DNA from: Chrysomallon squamiferum
Taxonomy: Eukaryota > Mollusca > Gastropoda > Neomphalida > Peltospiridae
Assembly (NCBI GenBank): GCA_012295275.1
Contig: CM022678.1
Coordinates: forward strand, 11,943,329-12,007,328
Direction of reading: 5' to 3'
DNA length: 64,000 nucleotides
Shown here: one piece after another, positions 34,644-47,200 of the stretch
Position numbering within the stretch: the first letter of the stretch is position 1
How the letters are laid out: the number at the start of each line of letters is the position of its first letter
Made by a program: the position numbers and the translations under genes
Notes under the pieces: model-generated
What the model was told of the DNA's origin: nothing
The model's database searches: none
Seen by the model: only the letters and a program-made list of their open reading frames with translations

Positions 34644-34783
34644 CAGTTCGATTCCAAAATGCGATAAATCCATTTTCTTTCTTTGGAGAGGAATGACTCT
34701 TTCTAATCTGGAGTTGATAACATTTTATGTAAAGAAGGTCTATAGTCTACTGAATAGAACAGCGGCGGATGAAGAATTTTGAG
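34642..34783 (+). pseudogene. Conserved 46-codon frame, copy 3
   Basis: Reads NSSIPKCDKSIFFLWRG, then MTLSNLELITFYV, KVYSLLNRTAADEEF and TGA. More diverged in its first half than copies 1 and 2, identical over the last 15 residues. Confidence 0.35.
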
Positions 34784-34889
34784 GAAAATGATTATAGGGC
34801 GTTGAACGCCTGTCAACTGCTGAACTTTTAGTGGTGTATTTTTTTTTAATTTTGCTTTATCGCGTTTTGGAATTAAAGTCTTCATATAT

Positions 34890-35214
34890 GTATACATTCA
34901 CACACAAACATATACATACATACATATACATATCTTTGCGCCCGCGCGCATGTGTGTGTATGTGTGTTTGTAACTATACCAAACACACTAACCACCACCA
35001 ATAACATTTTACAAACAAGCACATATCGAAGCTCGCACACATATGAACACGCACAGTTATACACACTTATATATGTGCCTGCATGCACACAGCCACACTG
35101 CAATCATTCATATATACAAACAACTATGCATACACAAATACATATACATACCAATGTGAAACGTGTACGTTTTCATGTATGCATTCACTTACATCTCTTT
35201 ATATATACGTCTCA

Positions 35215-35270
<56 letters not shown>

Positions 35271-35365
35271 CACACATATTCACATACACTATTATTGGAT
35301 TAAGTTGAAAGTAATTAAATCATTATTTAATTATATTAAGTAATTAATTTAATAATCTAGGTGAA
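34890..35365. repeat. CA-rich block, copy 4, with (CA)n at 35217-35268
   Basis: Same landmarks as at 8220 (aatgtgaaacgtgtacgttt, tatatgtgcctgcatgcaca, cattatttaattatattaag). Confidence 0.75.
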
Positions 35366-35741
35366 AGACCATGATGATGATGAAAGTCGAATTAATTTGA
35401 CGGACCTCGGAAAAAAACTTCCGAGTCTATCGGCCTGATGATATCACGCATCCCTGCCATTTCTAAACGCAACAACAAAACGTGTTGGGTTAGTGAATAC
35501 AGTGTTGACTCTGTGTTGAGGAACTCTATTCCTGTCAGAGCTATGCTGTTGATAGATCGGATGATGCAGCTGGAATCACTCCAGAACATTTTGTATCACT
35601 ACGATGTCTCCTTCACATAAACCAAAACCTTTTGCTGGTGTTAATGAAGATGCATGCTCACTTTCAGTGTGGAAATCCAACCAAGGTGCTGGTACGGAGA
35701 TGCACAGTGGCAGAGGCTCAAGCATTATCTGAAGGTGTTTA
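35366..35741 (+). pseudogene. Copy C, exon 1 remnant
   Basis: Aligns with copy B exon 1 but lacks the acceptor and start codon. It has a 1-base loss at ggaaaaaaacttcc (B: ggaataaaaacttcc). About 450 bp are deleted between gccatttctaaacgcaacaac and aaaacgtg, which removes most of the first domain. It retains scraps of the second (VSEYSVDSVLRNSIPVRAML). It ends in gcattatctgaaggtgttta, where the donor is probably still present. Confidence 0.85.
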
Positions 35742-36058
35742 AAAAAACAAATTATGTCAATTTATCAAACAAAAATAATGAACCATGCCCATTTATTGCT
35801 CCCAAAATGTTTCAGTAGTGCCGATTTGTATTTAAAACCTCGCCTTTCACAACCTACCGTAAGGCTCCTATGGAAAAATATAATTTCTTTCTTTCGTTCT
35901 TTCTCTGTCTCTAAATGTTTGTCTGACTCTTATACATCGCCTCTGTAATCTCTGACTGACTGACTGACTGACTGAAACATTTAATTGGTAATCTGAGCAA
36001 ACTGCTGTGAAGCGAGGTGTCGTGTCTGACAATGCAAAAAGAAAGAGTTCTTATTTTG

Positions 36059-36164
<106 letters not shown>

Positions 36165-36202
36165 TATCTACATAAAAAAAAAAAAAAAAGTTTCTCCACA
36201 GA

Positions 36203-38363
36203 CATGAAAGAAGAAAAATATTAACAACGAACAACCTCGTGCTGCAGTACACAGACTCATATTATGTGATGAAGAGTCTTCAGGAGAGAGAGCTAAAAAC
36301 CATTAGAGAGGAAGTGACCTTAGAGGACCGTATCAGTTCCTATACCATCGTCAGCATTATTGACGACACAACTATAACACTGGTGTCCTCCAGGGAGAGT
36401 GTAGGTCATAGACTCGTACTCACTGACGTCGATGAAGTGGATGGCCGTTCAGTTTACCACAACATCGATGGTGAAGAGATTTCAGTGATAGGAAAGGGTA
36501 CATCTGTTTCTGAATCTGCTACATCAGGCCATAGAAAAGAACCTTTGAAAAGACATTCTGAGTGTGATGCCAAGAAACTCTGCAAACCTTATCTGAAGAC
36601 AGGGGAAGTGCAGAAAACCAAAACCAAGAAGGCGATTCAGAAACCAGGATCCACTGACAGTAAAATCACAAAATCCTCAGAGAACGCAAAACAAAAAGCA
36701 CTACTTCCTGTGATAAAGAAAACATCTGACGTGAAAGAGAAGGAGAAACACACAAAAAGAAAGAGGAAGCGAAAATGTCAGAAAGTCTCCAAACAGCCTT
36801 CGTCCGCCAGCTCAGTGGAAAACGCACCGAAGCTGTACAAAGTCCTGACAGCTTCGGAAGTAGCACAGCGATCTGCTGAGCTGGTGGCAAATGAAGTGAA
36901 TTATGAGGATCGTACACATTCTTTCTTGTACAAGACGAAACAAACACTACTGAAGGTTTTCAAAGCATCTAGTGTTTCTTTGCGGCTCTGTTCTTCGGAA
37001 CCTGGCAAGGTAACCCTACCTTCTGCAAAAAATCATTCAGGTATCCTTCGACGTTCATTAAATCCCGCTCAAAATACTGCCACCGGACCTAGGGTGCGGA
37101 GAAGAACTGGAAGAAAACAACAGACAAATTTTAATGCTGATAAGTCCCCAGCCAGAAACAAAAACACCCTGGCTGATCTGAAAAACAACGCAGTAGTTCA
37201 GATGAAAAAAGATAAAAAAGAAATTGGCAGAGAATGTCCCAAGATACAGTTTCCTCTCATAACGGCAAGAAAATTGGACGCCTTTCCAAAAATGCCGCAG
37301 AGAAAGCTTCCCAATGAAGACACTCGGTGTGTGCATGGAAATATTAAATCTGACAGTGGAACGAAGAAAACAGCTGCAGCTGAAAGAAAAGGATCAAAAG
37401 TTAACAATAACTTTTCAAATGTTAGCCGTGTCGGCATTAAAGAGCAAAACTCTGAAAATGCTATATCCGAAGCTTCGCTGCAGAAAACGGTTTCCAGAAG
37501 CCCTTTTTCGCAAAGTTTGGAATCACTGAAATCAGTGAACAGGTGTCACGTAATAAAACAAACAAACAAACAGCGAAAATGCAGTGGTTGAGGAAATTTC
37601 CAAAACAAAGACACAGTGTTCAGTAGCTCCTATAACAGTTACAGAGGGAAAGAAAATCTCCCCCATAGAGTCCTCAGATGACGTTTCTGATTCTGCTGTA
37701 ATAAAAATTCTCGCTCAGGTTCCATCGCCTCCTACAACAACTGAGAAGAAAACGCCTTCCCCACCGTTTTACTCTCAGCGAAGCCCAAAGGTTTCTCCTT
37801 TGATGGTATCTGTGACGCGTATGCCTCTTCCTAACATCAAACAACAGATTAATCAGACACACGGGACCCCTCCACCACAGACAGGAGTCTCCACTTCTAT
37901 TGACAGAAGAAGAATGGGTCACGGTAGGCTACATTATGCAACGACAAGGCCTTTTCCATCGTCAAACAGTTTTGTTCCGTTTCCCCCCAAAACTGGAATC
38001 AGATACTCTCAACCTGGAACTTCGGAGCATAAAGTACCCTACTCTGATGACATGCCTAACCGTTTAGTTGTGAACAGCAGTTACGTCCGAAATAATAAGC
38101 AACAACCCAGCAGATTGGTAGGAAATTCTTGGAAGGACAAGAACCAGGCACCTCGAAAGGTCTCGACATTAAACCCATTAATAAAGGGTTCATCGCCTGA
38201 GCCACCTCGCTTTATTGTTCTTCCCAAACTGCCACCTATTCAGAGAAATACTAAGCCTGAAAGTTCAAAATTGTCGCTTGGAGAAAACACACCTCAAACC
38301 ACTGATGTGTTTGAATTAACACCCAGGAGTGAATTACAGACAACGAAAAAGCCTTTATGTTAG
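36203..38363 (+). pseudogene. Copy C, large exon, truncated
   Basis: After tttctccacag the sequence follows copy B exon 2. It loses one base at aatattaacaacg (B: aatatttaacaacg), so the start of the exon is out of frame. From 36239 it then reads 450 codons, including the region where copy B is frameshifted (NFNADKSPARNKNTLADLKN). A 4-base gain at aaacaaacaaacaaacag (about 37557-37575) breaks it again, and a frame of 259 codons from 37584 continues through the proline-rich part to TTKKP. There the homology stops and LC plus TAG follow. The 24-bp repeat, exon 3 and exon 4 are missing. Confidence 0.85.
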
Positions 38364-38645
38364 ATAAATGGGTGGCAGTACAAATATTTTTAATACAAAA
38401 ACATTTTTTTTTTCTTAACTGTTTTAAATCCTGACATTTACAAAATCAAATATATTGCATCTTATCTAAAAACAATAATCAAAATGGAAAATCATGCTGA
38501 AATGTTTTCAAATTTCTTAACATTAAGGCACATTCAAACAGTTTAAAACAAAAGTAAATAAAGAATAGTCTTTGTGTGTTTTTATTGTGTATATATTGAT
38601 CAACATCCTAATTTAATCATTATTTTTTATATATACATCTTGTTC

Positions 38646-38647
<2 letters not shown>

Positions 38648-38721
<74 letters not shown>

Positions 38722-38728
38722 TGTGTGT
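38648..38728. repeat. (CT)n-(GT)n compound microsatellite
   Basis: About 28 CT units followed by about 12 GT units, directly beside the MITE. Confidence 0.95.
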
Positions 38729-38754
38729 TTGTGTGTGTCTCTCTCTCCTCAGTC

Positions 38755-38880
38755 TTTTTTGTATCTTTACAAACCCGTTAAATGGAGTTATTTCCCTTAG
38801 ACCATTAATAAGACACTGCATACGCATTAACGGTCTAAGGGAAATAATTCAATTTAACGAGTTTGTGAATATACAAAAAA
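38755..38880. mobile_element. Palindromic MITE, 126 bp
   Basis: Left arm 38755-38803 and right arm 38832-38880 are inverted repeats of 49 bp with about six mismatches (left: ttttttgtatctttacaaac...gttatttcccttagacc). The loop is 28 bp. A related single arm is at 43279-43332, and the inner word cttagggaaataactc recurs at 59513-59530. No coding capacity, so it would need a transposase in trans. Confidence 0.8.
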
Positions 38881-40568
38881 TAAAAACGATGAATTTTTCA
38901 TACAACATATACACTATAAATCTTGAGCAGTCAAGATCATTCTGCATCATGTTACTAATCAAACAAGTTTATTAAATAGTTTATTAAAGCATAATTACAG
39001 TAGCATTTTCAGGTAATACTAAACTCCACTTGTGTAAGAATGCATTCCAATAATGAATTATAGTGACATATGCCTTCAAGATTTTGTATTATGAACCATT
39101 TCACTTTTATTTTATGTCACAGACTGTCATAATGAAGCCATAATGAAGCAAATTAATTTAAAATGTTTAAAATTTATTATTATTATTATTATTATTATAT
39201 ACATACATCATTTCATTTACATTTTCTTTAAAACAAAAATTAATGCAAATCTGTTTTTAAAAAAGATATTCTTTTAATAGAGCTAAAAGTATTTGTTAGC
39301 CTGATTAATTTCAGCTTTTTTTAAATATCTTTTAATGTTAATAACTACAATTCAAAATCAAAACAATAATATAAGAATTCATCATTAAAATAATCCAATT
39401 AATAATTATATTTGTATCTCTATTTTTATATCATTTTTCTGTTCATTTTTGAAAAAACAAACAACAGTCCAAACACTTCGAACTTGTATTTATTTATACA
39501 TAAACAAGGACACCGTCTTTCACATACAGCAGTTCTCTGACAACAAACACAGTAACTCTTTCTCACAGATAACATTTATATACCAACTCATCCTTTTACA
39601 TTCACATCTCTTTCTGTATCTATGTCTGCATCTATTTCTCCTACATACCCATGCTTCAGATAACACATACAAAAATTCTAATTTCCTTCAGCACATATGT
39701 ATATATATATATACACCCATATTCTTTTTCTAACCCAAATACATATACCCACAACTGTCCCTGCGTTTCTCTATCAATCCATAAACAGCTTTAACAATTT
39801 TTCTGTCGCCGCCTGCATCTCTCTATGAACAGTCCAAACTATTTATTATTATTATTATTATTGTTCTATCTATATCTGTGTGAATCTCCCTAACAGTTTA
39901 TATACTTTCTGTGTATCTCCTATTAAAGTTACTGTTTCAGTGTTGCATATTCATTTGAAAATTAATTATTTTGAAATATTTTTGCATTGATGATTGTAAA
40001 ATTGAGTTTCAGTTTCTTTGTATGATATCTGCTTTGGTTTTATATAATAGTATCAACAAGTTGAATATTTCTTATTTAAAGTTTCATTTATCATCAAAGT
40101 AAACATGGAGTAAAACAGATGCAGTGTCACGCGAGGTCTCGATTACGTCATTAGCTTTACAGACTACCATGTAAAACAAGTTTCCGAGGCGAAGACAATG
40201 TTGAATCTTTCTTCTTCTTCTTCTTCTTTTTAAAAAATAAAAAATAAAAAAATACAGGAAAAGGTGAAGATTTTGAAATGAATATAAAATTTCATATTAT
40301 TTGTGTTGTTTCTACATTTTTCCCTTTTAAACTGCGCTCCTCGATAAGCTTAATGTTTCTTTTTTATTATTATTTCTTTTTCTTTTTTATTGTTTATTTT
40401 TTATATAAATTTATTTATTTATTTATTTATATTTTCTTAATCCTACGAATAAAATTGAGACTGATTAAAAATTAACATGTATTTTCTTTATTTGTAAGGC
40501 TTTATGCAATTTTAATCAGTGAAATAATGATATATATTTTTTTATTAGGATTATATAGGATTAATTAT

Positions 40569-40602
40569 CAGTATAATAATATATTAATCTCAGTTTCCTG
40601 CA
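40569..40602 (+). repeat. 34-bp perfect inverted repeat, left arm
   Basis: cagtataataatatattaat followed by ctcagtttcctgca. It is the exact reverse complement of 42148-42181, 1.55 kb away. Confidence 0.85.
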
Positions 40603-40732
40603 ATATCACCTCTGTTTTTTGTTCTTGTTTTTTTTAAATGTAGAATATTACTCTCACAATTATCTGACCTTTTATTTTATAGTTGCATTTTACAGCGATC
40701 GATTTGTAAATTGAGAAATAAATAACTGTTAA

Positions 40733-40870
40733 TACTGAACACGTGAGAAGTTACACTTTACTTGAATCACAAAATTTGATTTTGAGTAGCAAACAACATT
40801 AAAATTAAAATTAACAGGGATAAGCGGAGTTTTCTATTTGAATAAAAGGTGATGTAATTGACATTAATAC
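40733..40870 (+). repeat. Dispersed direct repeat, copy 1
   Basis: tactgaacacgtgagaag...ttactttacttgaa..aca...aacagggataagcggagttttctat resembles 42176-42290 (tactgaaaacgtgagaag...tttacttgaac...acagggacaagttttctat). Diverged. Confidence 0.55.
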
Positions 40871-41315
40871 GTAAAACCAGCGCGATTTAATTTTACCATA
40901 AACTGATACTTAGTGAAAATAACGTGATGTTTTATTATGTTTTCCTCTGTTTTGCATCATACAAACTACTGATAATTTCACGTACATTCTATTCTACTAG
41001 GAGAAATCTTATATATTTAATATAATTTTTTAAGTTATATCATAGAAAACAAGCCTGGCCTCCTGAACTAGTGTTTTAAGAGGATATTTTTAGTTAGCTA
41101 GACGAAATTGTTTCATCATGTTAAAATATAACAATACTCTCAAATAAATATTGTTTCTTCTCACCTGAAGCTTTTAAGAAATCAGATTAAACTGGCGCCT
41201 TCTCATCTACATAATATGTGTCATATGGTATAAATATCCAATCTCCACTATTTAAATTGTGCAGTCGGAATTAAAATTATATTTATTTATTTATTTATTT
41301 ATTTTATTTTTGTAA

Positions 41316-41432
41316 AAATAACAATAACTACAATAATACTGATTAAAATAATAAATAAAATAATAATTAAGAAAGACTACTGAAACAAGGGAAAAAGAAA
41401 AAAGTAAGAAAGGAAATAAAATGATTATTTCA
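41316..41432 (+). repeat. Dispersed direct repeat, copy 1 (about 117 bp)
   Basis: Matches 42932-43045 closely: acaataactacaataatact, ataaataaaataataatta, actgaaacaagg, gtaagaaaggaaataaaatg and attatt. Confidence 0.75.
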
Positions 41433-42147
41433 GGCATATATTATTTATACTATATCATGTTATTGTTGACTGAATCTCAATTTATTGACATAAAACTGAA
41501 ATCTTATTTGTTTATAGAAAGTAAACTGCCCAGTGACACAAATTATGTTTAGAAAACTTCACTGTACGTCAAAGTTTCGTATTTTAGTAAATAATAAAAT
41601 ATGATTTTTATCATGACTCGACACTGATTTTGGAAGAACAAAACTGGACAGCAGAATATTTACTGAAACACGTGTTATCCAGACAGTAAGCTACACGTCT
41701 GCACAGCCCGACTTGTCTTCACAAGTTTCACCCAAACGTTTCTTCAGAAAACACACGCCGTTGTATAGGACTAGCAAGAACCACATTTATTAAAATATAC
41801 TGGTTAAATATTAATTACCAGTTTAGAAAAAGTATATTTCTAAAATATATCCAACTCTTTGCCTGGAATTTAGAAATGATACTTTCTTCAATTACTACTA
41901 CTGTCAGGAAGAGAAAAAAAAACGACAACGCCTCACGAAAAAATATTCGATCCTTTTTTTACTCTGAAAATTCTGTAGACTGGGATCTCGGGTTAGCGTG
42001 TTTTTATACACAACAGTAGAATTATATGTGAAATCTAAAATGTCGAGAACGCTTCTATACTAATGTGACAGAACGTTTCAATGAATAGCTAAGTAGTTGT
42101 AATTTTACGCGGCGTTATGAAAATAAGAACCGCCATCACGATTTATA

Positions 42148-42181
42148 TGCAGGAAACTGAGATTAATATATTATTATACTG
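42148..42181 (-). repeat. 34-bp perfect inverted repeat, right arm
   Basis: Reverse complement of 40569-40602. It directly precedes the second copy of the tactgaaaacgtgagaag repeat. Confidence 0.85.
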
Positions 42182-42931
42182 AAAACGTGAGAAGGATGGT
42201 GAGAACCTAGTTACATTTACTTGAACAAGAACACTTTTTACAGGGACAAGTTTTCTATGAGATAAAACGCTAATGAATTAACTTAATTAGAAAAAATAAA
42301 AAATTAAAATTAAAACATTAAATAAATAAATTTATTAATATTAATCTCGAAGATCTTTCAGTATTTTCAGCATATACAGAACCTCTCCTAGTCAGATAAA
42401 ATATCATCGCTGCATTATTATCAATGTTTTCTGCAGTGTTTATAACAAATTTACTGAAGTTATAATTACAGCGACACCTATACTTATCTCTGCAGTCTGA
42501 GAGTTAGATAGGTAGATAGACAGACAGACAGACAGATAAAAAAAGGACAAAACTGAACTGAATCATTAAAATGGCCAATAAGAGAAAAATGTTAAAATGT
42601 TATTATATTATAACGCATGTACAAACATTTTCTTACACACGCTCATTTGCCTATGAAATGTAAAATGTCTGTCTATCTCTATATCCATCCCTAGCTATCT
42701 TCAGTGTATCTAATCTGTCTACTTTTTAACTACATACATAAACACCATCTCACTGATGTCAACTTATGTATTTAACTATCCTCTAAAGCAAACACGTAAA
42801 CCAAACTCTTTCTTTTCTGTGTGTGTCTGTGTGTGTGTGTGTATGTGTCTAATCTATCTATTTATCTATTATAACTGTTTATAATAACGACAGTAATAGT
42901 ATCTGACATAACGACATTAACGATGAAAACG

Positions 42932-43045
42932 ACAACAATAACTACAATAATACTAATTAAAATGATAAATAAAATAATAATTAATAAAGGACACTGAAAC
43001 AAGGTTAAAAGAAAAGAGTAAGAAAGGAAATAAAATGATTATTTA
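42932..43045 (+). repeat. Dispersed direct repeat, copy 2
   Basis: Partner of 41316-41432, offset about 1.61 kb. Flanked by a short (GT)n at 42822-42842 and GACA tract at 42516-42535. Confidence 0.75.
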
Positions 43046-43278
43046 TATTTATTATAAAGAAACAGTTACATTAAATAGAAATACAAAATAATATATAGAT
43101 TAAATAAAATCACTTTAGTGAATTTAGTAAATTCAGTGACTGATTTGTATTCAGCAGACTTAAGATGTCACTAATAATCTTTCGTCTCTTCAGAGTCTTT
43201 CTCATTTATTGAAAAAAAAAAAAAAAAAAAAAAAACATTCACTGTGATTTTTTTCATATATATAGTTTACTCAACACT

Positions 43279-43332
43279 CAGTCTTTTCTGTATATTTACC
43301 AATGTGTTAAATAGAGTTATTTCCCGTATACC
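43279..43332. mobile_element. Single arm of the MITE family
   Basis: cagtcttttctgtatatttacc followed by gttaaatagagttatttccc aligns with the left arm at 38750-38803. No right arm seen. Confidence 0.55.
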
Positions 43333-43740
43333 ACAAATGCGATCTGACGGTAATTCAGATTTTCTGCTTTTAAATGCTATTTTGTAGCAAACAGAACCAT
43401 CTTATTAACATTCCCTGCGTTTTCTTTGTCTTTTAAATAACCAGTTCCTTTATTTTATTATTATTATTTTTACGTATTTAATGTGTTAAAATGCCTATTT
43501 CATTTATTTTTTCATTTGCTTTGTTTTCGATTTGTCTCTTTAAAAACAATGAATTTATTTACAAAATATCGTTATTTGAAATTTTTTGTCTATTTTTAGA
43601 TGTCCAATACACCATATTTAGGATATTATTTGAAAGCTATTTAATAATAAAAGTTTAAAAAATAATAAACGCAAAGTCAGACCGTCAAAATATTTTAAAT
43701 TCGACTAACAATTTCGAGTAGAATTCTTATGGTACATGGA

Positions 43741-43813
43741 CCATCAGGAACGACAACTCGTAACGGCACAAATTAGGACGAGCGCACACGGAAACTTCCG
43801 ATGAAAATCCAAG
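43741..43813 (+). promoter_or_regulatory. Proximal promoter of the gene starting at 43814
   Basis: Higher GC than surroundings, with a palindromic ETS-like cggaaacttccg at 43788-43799, and the start codon embedded in a YY1-type ccaagatggcagc. No TATA box. Typical of animal housekeeping promoters. Function inferred. Confidence 0.5.
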
Positions 43814-43901
43814 ATGGCAGCGTCGAACGCCGATCAGTGTTTACAAACTTTTAAACACGTATTCCTTCATAATGCAATCAATTCGACATCGATTATTAGA
43901 G
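43814..43901 (+). CDS. Unknown plus-strand gene, exon 1
   Basis: ATG in AAGATGGCAGC context opens MAASNADQCLQTFKHVFLHN followed by AINSTSIIR, ending in phase 1 at TTAGAG|GTAATT. The next exon at 44595 joins in frame. I do not recognise the product. The length, splice signals and start context make a real exon likely. No signal peptide or membrane segment is evident. Confidence 0.7.
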
Positions 43902-44102
43902 GTAATTTGGGGAAATATATCATATAACCAATGCCGCTTATACATAGAAGGCTGTTATTGGGTAGTAATTGCTACAAAGAAACAGTTTCTTTTTATTATT
44001 ATTACTTTTTTGTGTGTCACTGTGTGTATGTGTACCATCTTGTACCCATTTCGTAATTTTTTTTTCATTTATTTTTATTATTATTAGTATTTTTTTTTTT
44101 TT

Positions 44103-44350
44103 TTTTTTTTCATTTATTAAAAAAAAATAAAACCCACCCAGAACAAACAACAACATAATAATAATAAAATAAAATACATAGGTGTCTGTTATTGCTGCAA
44201 AGGTCGAAACATTTTCTTTTTATTATTATTACTTTTGTGTGTGTGGGTGTGTGATTTTGACGTCATACCATCTTGTGTTTTTTTTTTTTTTTTTTTTTTT
44301 CAGTTATTACAAAAAACAACAACAACAACATAATAATAATAAAATAAAAT
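44103..44350. repeat. Short duplicated segment with T-runs in intron 1
   Basis: ttttattattattacttttt-g-tgtgt, ccatcttgt and T-run, then attaa/ttac-aaaaaa...aacaacaacataataataataa occur twice (43990-44170 and 44215-44350), a tandem duplication of about 200 bp. Confidence 0.6.
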
Positions 44351-44594
44351 AAATAATTTTCACTCACATTGGCCGATGAATATTACCATAATGTGGACAC
44401 TTATTCTGCTAAAACTCCATAGCAGACAGCTCTGAGTACGTTGTTGTAAAACAGTGCTTGAAACCATTTATAATTTTTTATTTTAACATTTATTTCAATG
44501 CATTAGAGGTGGTACAAAAAAAAAAAAATTAAAAAATTAGTTACTTAACTAAAATGCCTTACTTTTTTCATACCGAATTGTTTTCAATTTACAG

Positions 44595-44696
44595 GTGTAA
44601 ACTGTGAAGACCATGTCAGATTTTGTATTTCTTTTAAACACTTGGTCAAGAACAGAGGTTTTGAAAACTCACTCCCTCCCTTACAGTACAAGGCAG
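44595..44696 (+). CDS. Unknown plus-strand gene, exon 2
   Basis: Acceptor tttcaatttacag, then (G)VNCEDHVRFCISFKHLVKNR and GFENSLPPLQYKA, ending in phase 1 at GCAG|GTTAGT. The open frame across 33 codons with matching phase to exon 1 supports it. The frame meets TAG directly after the donor. The candidate exon at 51468 needs phase 2, so at least one exon between them is unseen, or they are different genes. Confidence 0.65.
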
Positions 44697-45879
44697 GTTA
44701 GTGCTGCAGATTTAGAGGAGTATTCACAATCTTAGAGATTTCAGCTTTGAGAAATATTAGTGGTATTTGTATTATTATTATTGTTACATTTTCATTTCAT
44801 GTTTGTTTTGATTACCTTTAACATATTTTGACCTAATCAGTGCATTCTTGTTTAGTATTAGAAAATCTTTCATAAAGAAATATTTTCACTTATCTTTATG
44901 AATTTAGATTATAAAAGACACTTTTTTAAGTTGACCAGAATTTTAAATTTACAATTTGTATTGATCCAATGTTTAGAGATCTATATTGTTTATTTAAATT
45001 ATTTGTTATTTATTAAACCTTATTACAGATGATGTTTATTTATAATAATTTCTTTCTAACATTACAGACAATTAAACACATGGAAAAATACTTCTAAACA
45101 ATTATTCTATTAAATTTTATTATTGTATCTGCAGGAAAGACATGATTCTGGAATCAGCTTCAGTTACAAGAATATGGAGAAGACTATAAAGGTTATATTA
45201 TGGATTTTTCTTTCCAAAGCAGTTTCCAGACAGATAGGGTTGTTGACAATACACATTAGTGTTGATTGATTATTCTCCAGTAGTTAACAGTGGATGATTC
45301 TTGGTTATTATGGAAGGGAACAAAAACTTCCACTGTAGATGTCAGTGCAAAACCTCTGTGTGGTTCTACAGTTCAGATTAGTGCAGAAAAAATAAAAAGA
45401 TGTGGAGCAATGATATTTACAAATAGACAACAAGCAGGTTCCAGCTTAATGTTGTTTTCATAAAGAATATTAGAATTTAACTTGAGAGCAACCATTTGAA
45501 GAAATGGAGAGATGACTGACAGAATATGAGACTGATTGTCTGATGGGAGGCTACCAGGTAAAGAGATAAACAGGAAGCTACACAGAAAGAAACATAGAGA
45601 TGTTGATAGACAGTTAGATAAGTAAAGAAGGTAACAAGTAAATTGATAGATGTAGATGAATTTAGGCAGATAGACAAACATGCCTATCTATGTATTCTGT
45701 GTTTTCTTCTTTCTGTCATGTATGTTAAATGTGCCAGGCTGAGAGTGCAGACAGACAGATGTACACAGTAAAATACACAGGTTGTAATGTAGCTATGCAG
45801 GCATAGTTAGATATATAGCTAGGCAGTGTGATAGGGAATTGGACAGATGATTGATGGATGGTTATTGATCTGTCGTAAT

Positions 45880-45918
45880 TTGGATAGATAAACAGACAGG
45901 TAGGTAGGTCAGTAGTTC

Positions 45919-45950
<32 letters not shown>

Positions 45951-47200
45951 TGGTTATCTAATAGGTAGGTAGTTCAGTAGATATATGTAGATAGTTATCT
46001 AATAGACAGCAGACACACAGAGAGACATAGGTAGGTATGTTAGTAGTTTGATATGTAGATATATGTAGATAGTTATCTAATAAACAGCAGAAACACGTAG
46101 AGACAGATAGGTAGGTATTATAGTAGTTTGATATGTAGATATATGTAGAGAGTTATCTAATAAACAGCAGAAACACATAGAGACAGATAGGTAGGTATGA
46201 TAGTAGTTAAGTAGATATATGTAGATATGATAGTAGTCTAATAGACAGATATATGTAGATATATGTATGAAAGTAGTTTGTAGATATATGTAGATAGTTA
46301 TCTAATAGACAGCAGACACACAGAGAGACAGATAGGTAGGTATGAAAGTAGTTTGATATGTAGATAGTTATCTAATAGACAGCAGACACAGAGAGAGACA
46401 GATAGGTAGGTATGATAGTAGTTTGATATGTAGATATATGTAGATAGTTATCTAATAGAGAGCAGACACACACAGAGACAGATAGTTAGGTATGATAGTA
46501 GTTTGATATGTAGATATATGTAGATAGTTATCTAATAGACAGCAGACACACAGAGACAGATAGGTAGATAGGTCAGTAGTTCAGTAGTTTGATATGTAGA
46601 TATATGTAGATAGTTATCTAATAGACAGCAGACACACAGAGACAGACAGGTAGATAGGTCAGTAGTTCAGACAGATAGTTAGATAGTTATGATACACACA
46701 GAGAGTTTGATATGATAGTAGTTTGATATGATAGTAGATAGTTATCTAATAGACAGCAGACACACAGAGACAGATAGGTAGATAGGTCAGTAGTTCAGTA
46801 GTTTGATATGTAGATATATGTAGATAGTTATCTAATAGACAGCAGACACACAGAGACAGACAGGTAGATAGGTCAGTAGTTCAGTAGTTTGATATGTAGA
46901 TATATGTAGATAGTTATCTAATAGACAGCAAACACACAGAGAGACAGATAGGTAGGTATGATAGTAGTTTGATATGTAGATATATGTAGATAGTTATCTA
47001 ATAGATAGCAAACACACAGAGAGACAGATAGGTAGGTATGATAGTAGTTTGATATGTAGATAGTTATCTAATAGACAGCAGACACACAGAGAGACAGATA
47101 GGTAGATAGGTCAGTAGTTCAGTAGTTTGATATGTAGATATATGTAGATAGTTATCTGATAGATAGACACACAGAGAGACAGATAGGTGTGGGCAAGTAT
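45880..47200. repeat. Minisatellite, unit about 80 bp, some 14 copies
   Basis: Unit: tagatagttatctaatagac, agcagacacacagagagaca, gataggtaggtatgatagta, gtttgatatgtagatatatg. Variants alternate gtaggtatgatagtagt with gtagataggtcagtagttc, giving a higher-order pattern. (CA)n closes it at 47212-47234. Confidence 0.9.

Larger units (their letters stand above)
38364..43740. other. Non-coding stretch between copy C and the gene at 43814
   Basis: Holds (CT)n(GT)n at 38648-38728, a palindromic MITE, several dispersed inverted and direct repeats (separate entries), and a CRE-like gattacgtcattagc at 40140-40154 with slightly higher GC around 40105-40200. That patch might be an upstream promoter or leader of PTP4A on the minus strand. 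No coding exon recognised. Confidence 0.45.

Noticed and set aside
36203-38363. Copy C as a working gene
   Set aside because: It lacks exon 1, has frame breaks at about 36221 and 37560 and is cut before the C-terminal domain.
45130-45200. Exon linking 44696 to 51468
   Set aside because: The frame needed after the donor at 44696 hits TGA within four codons.
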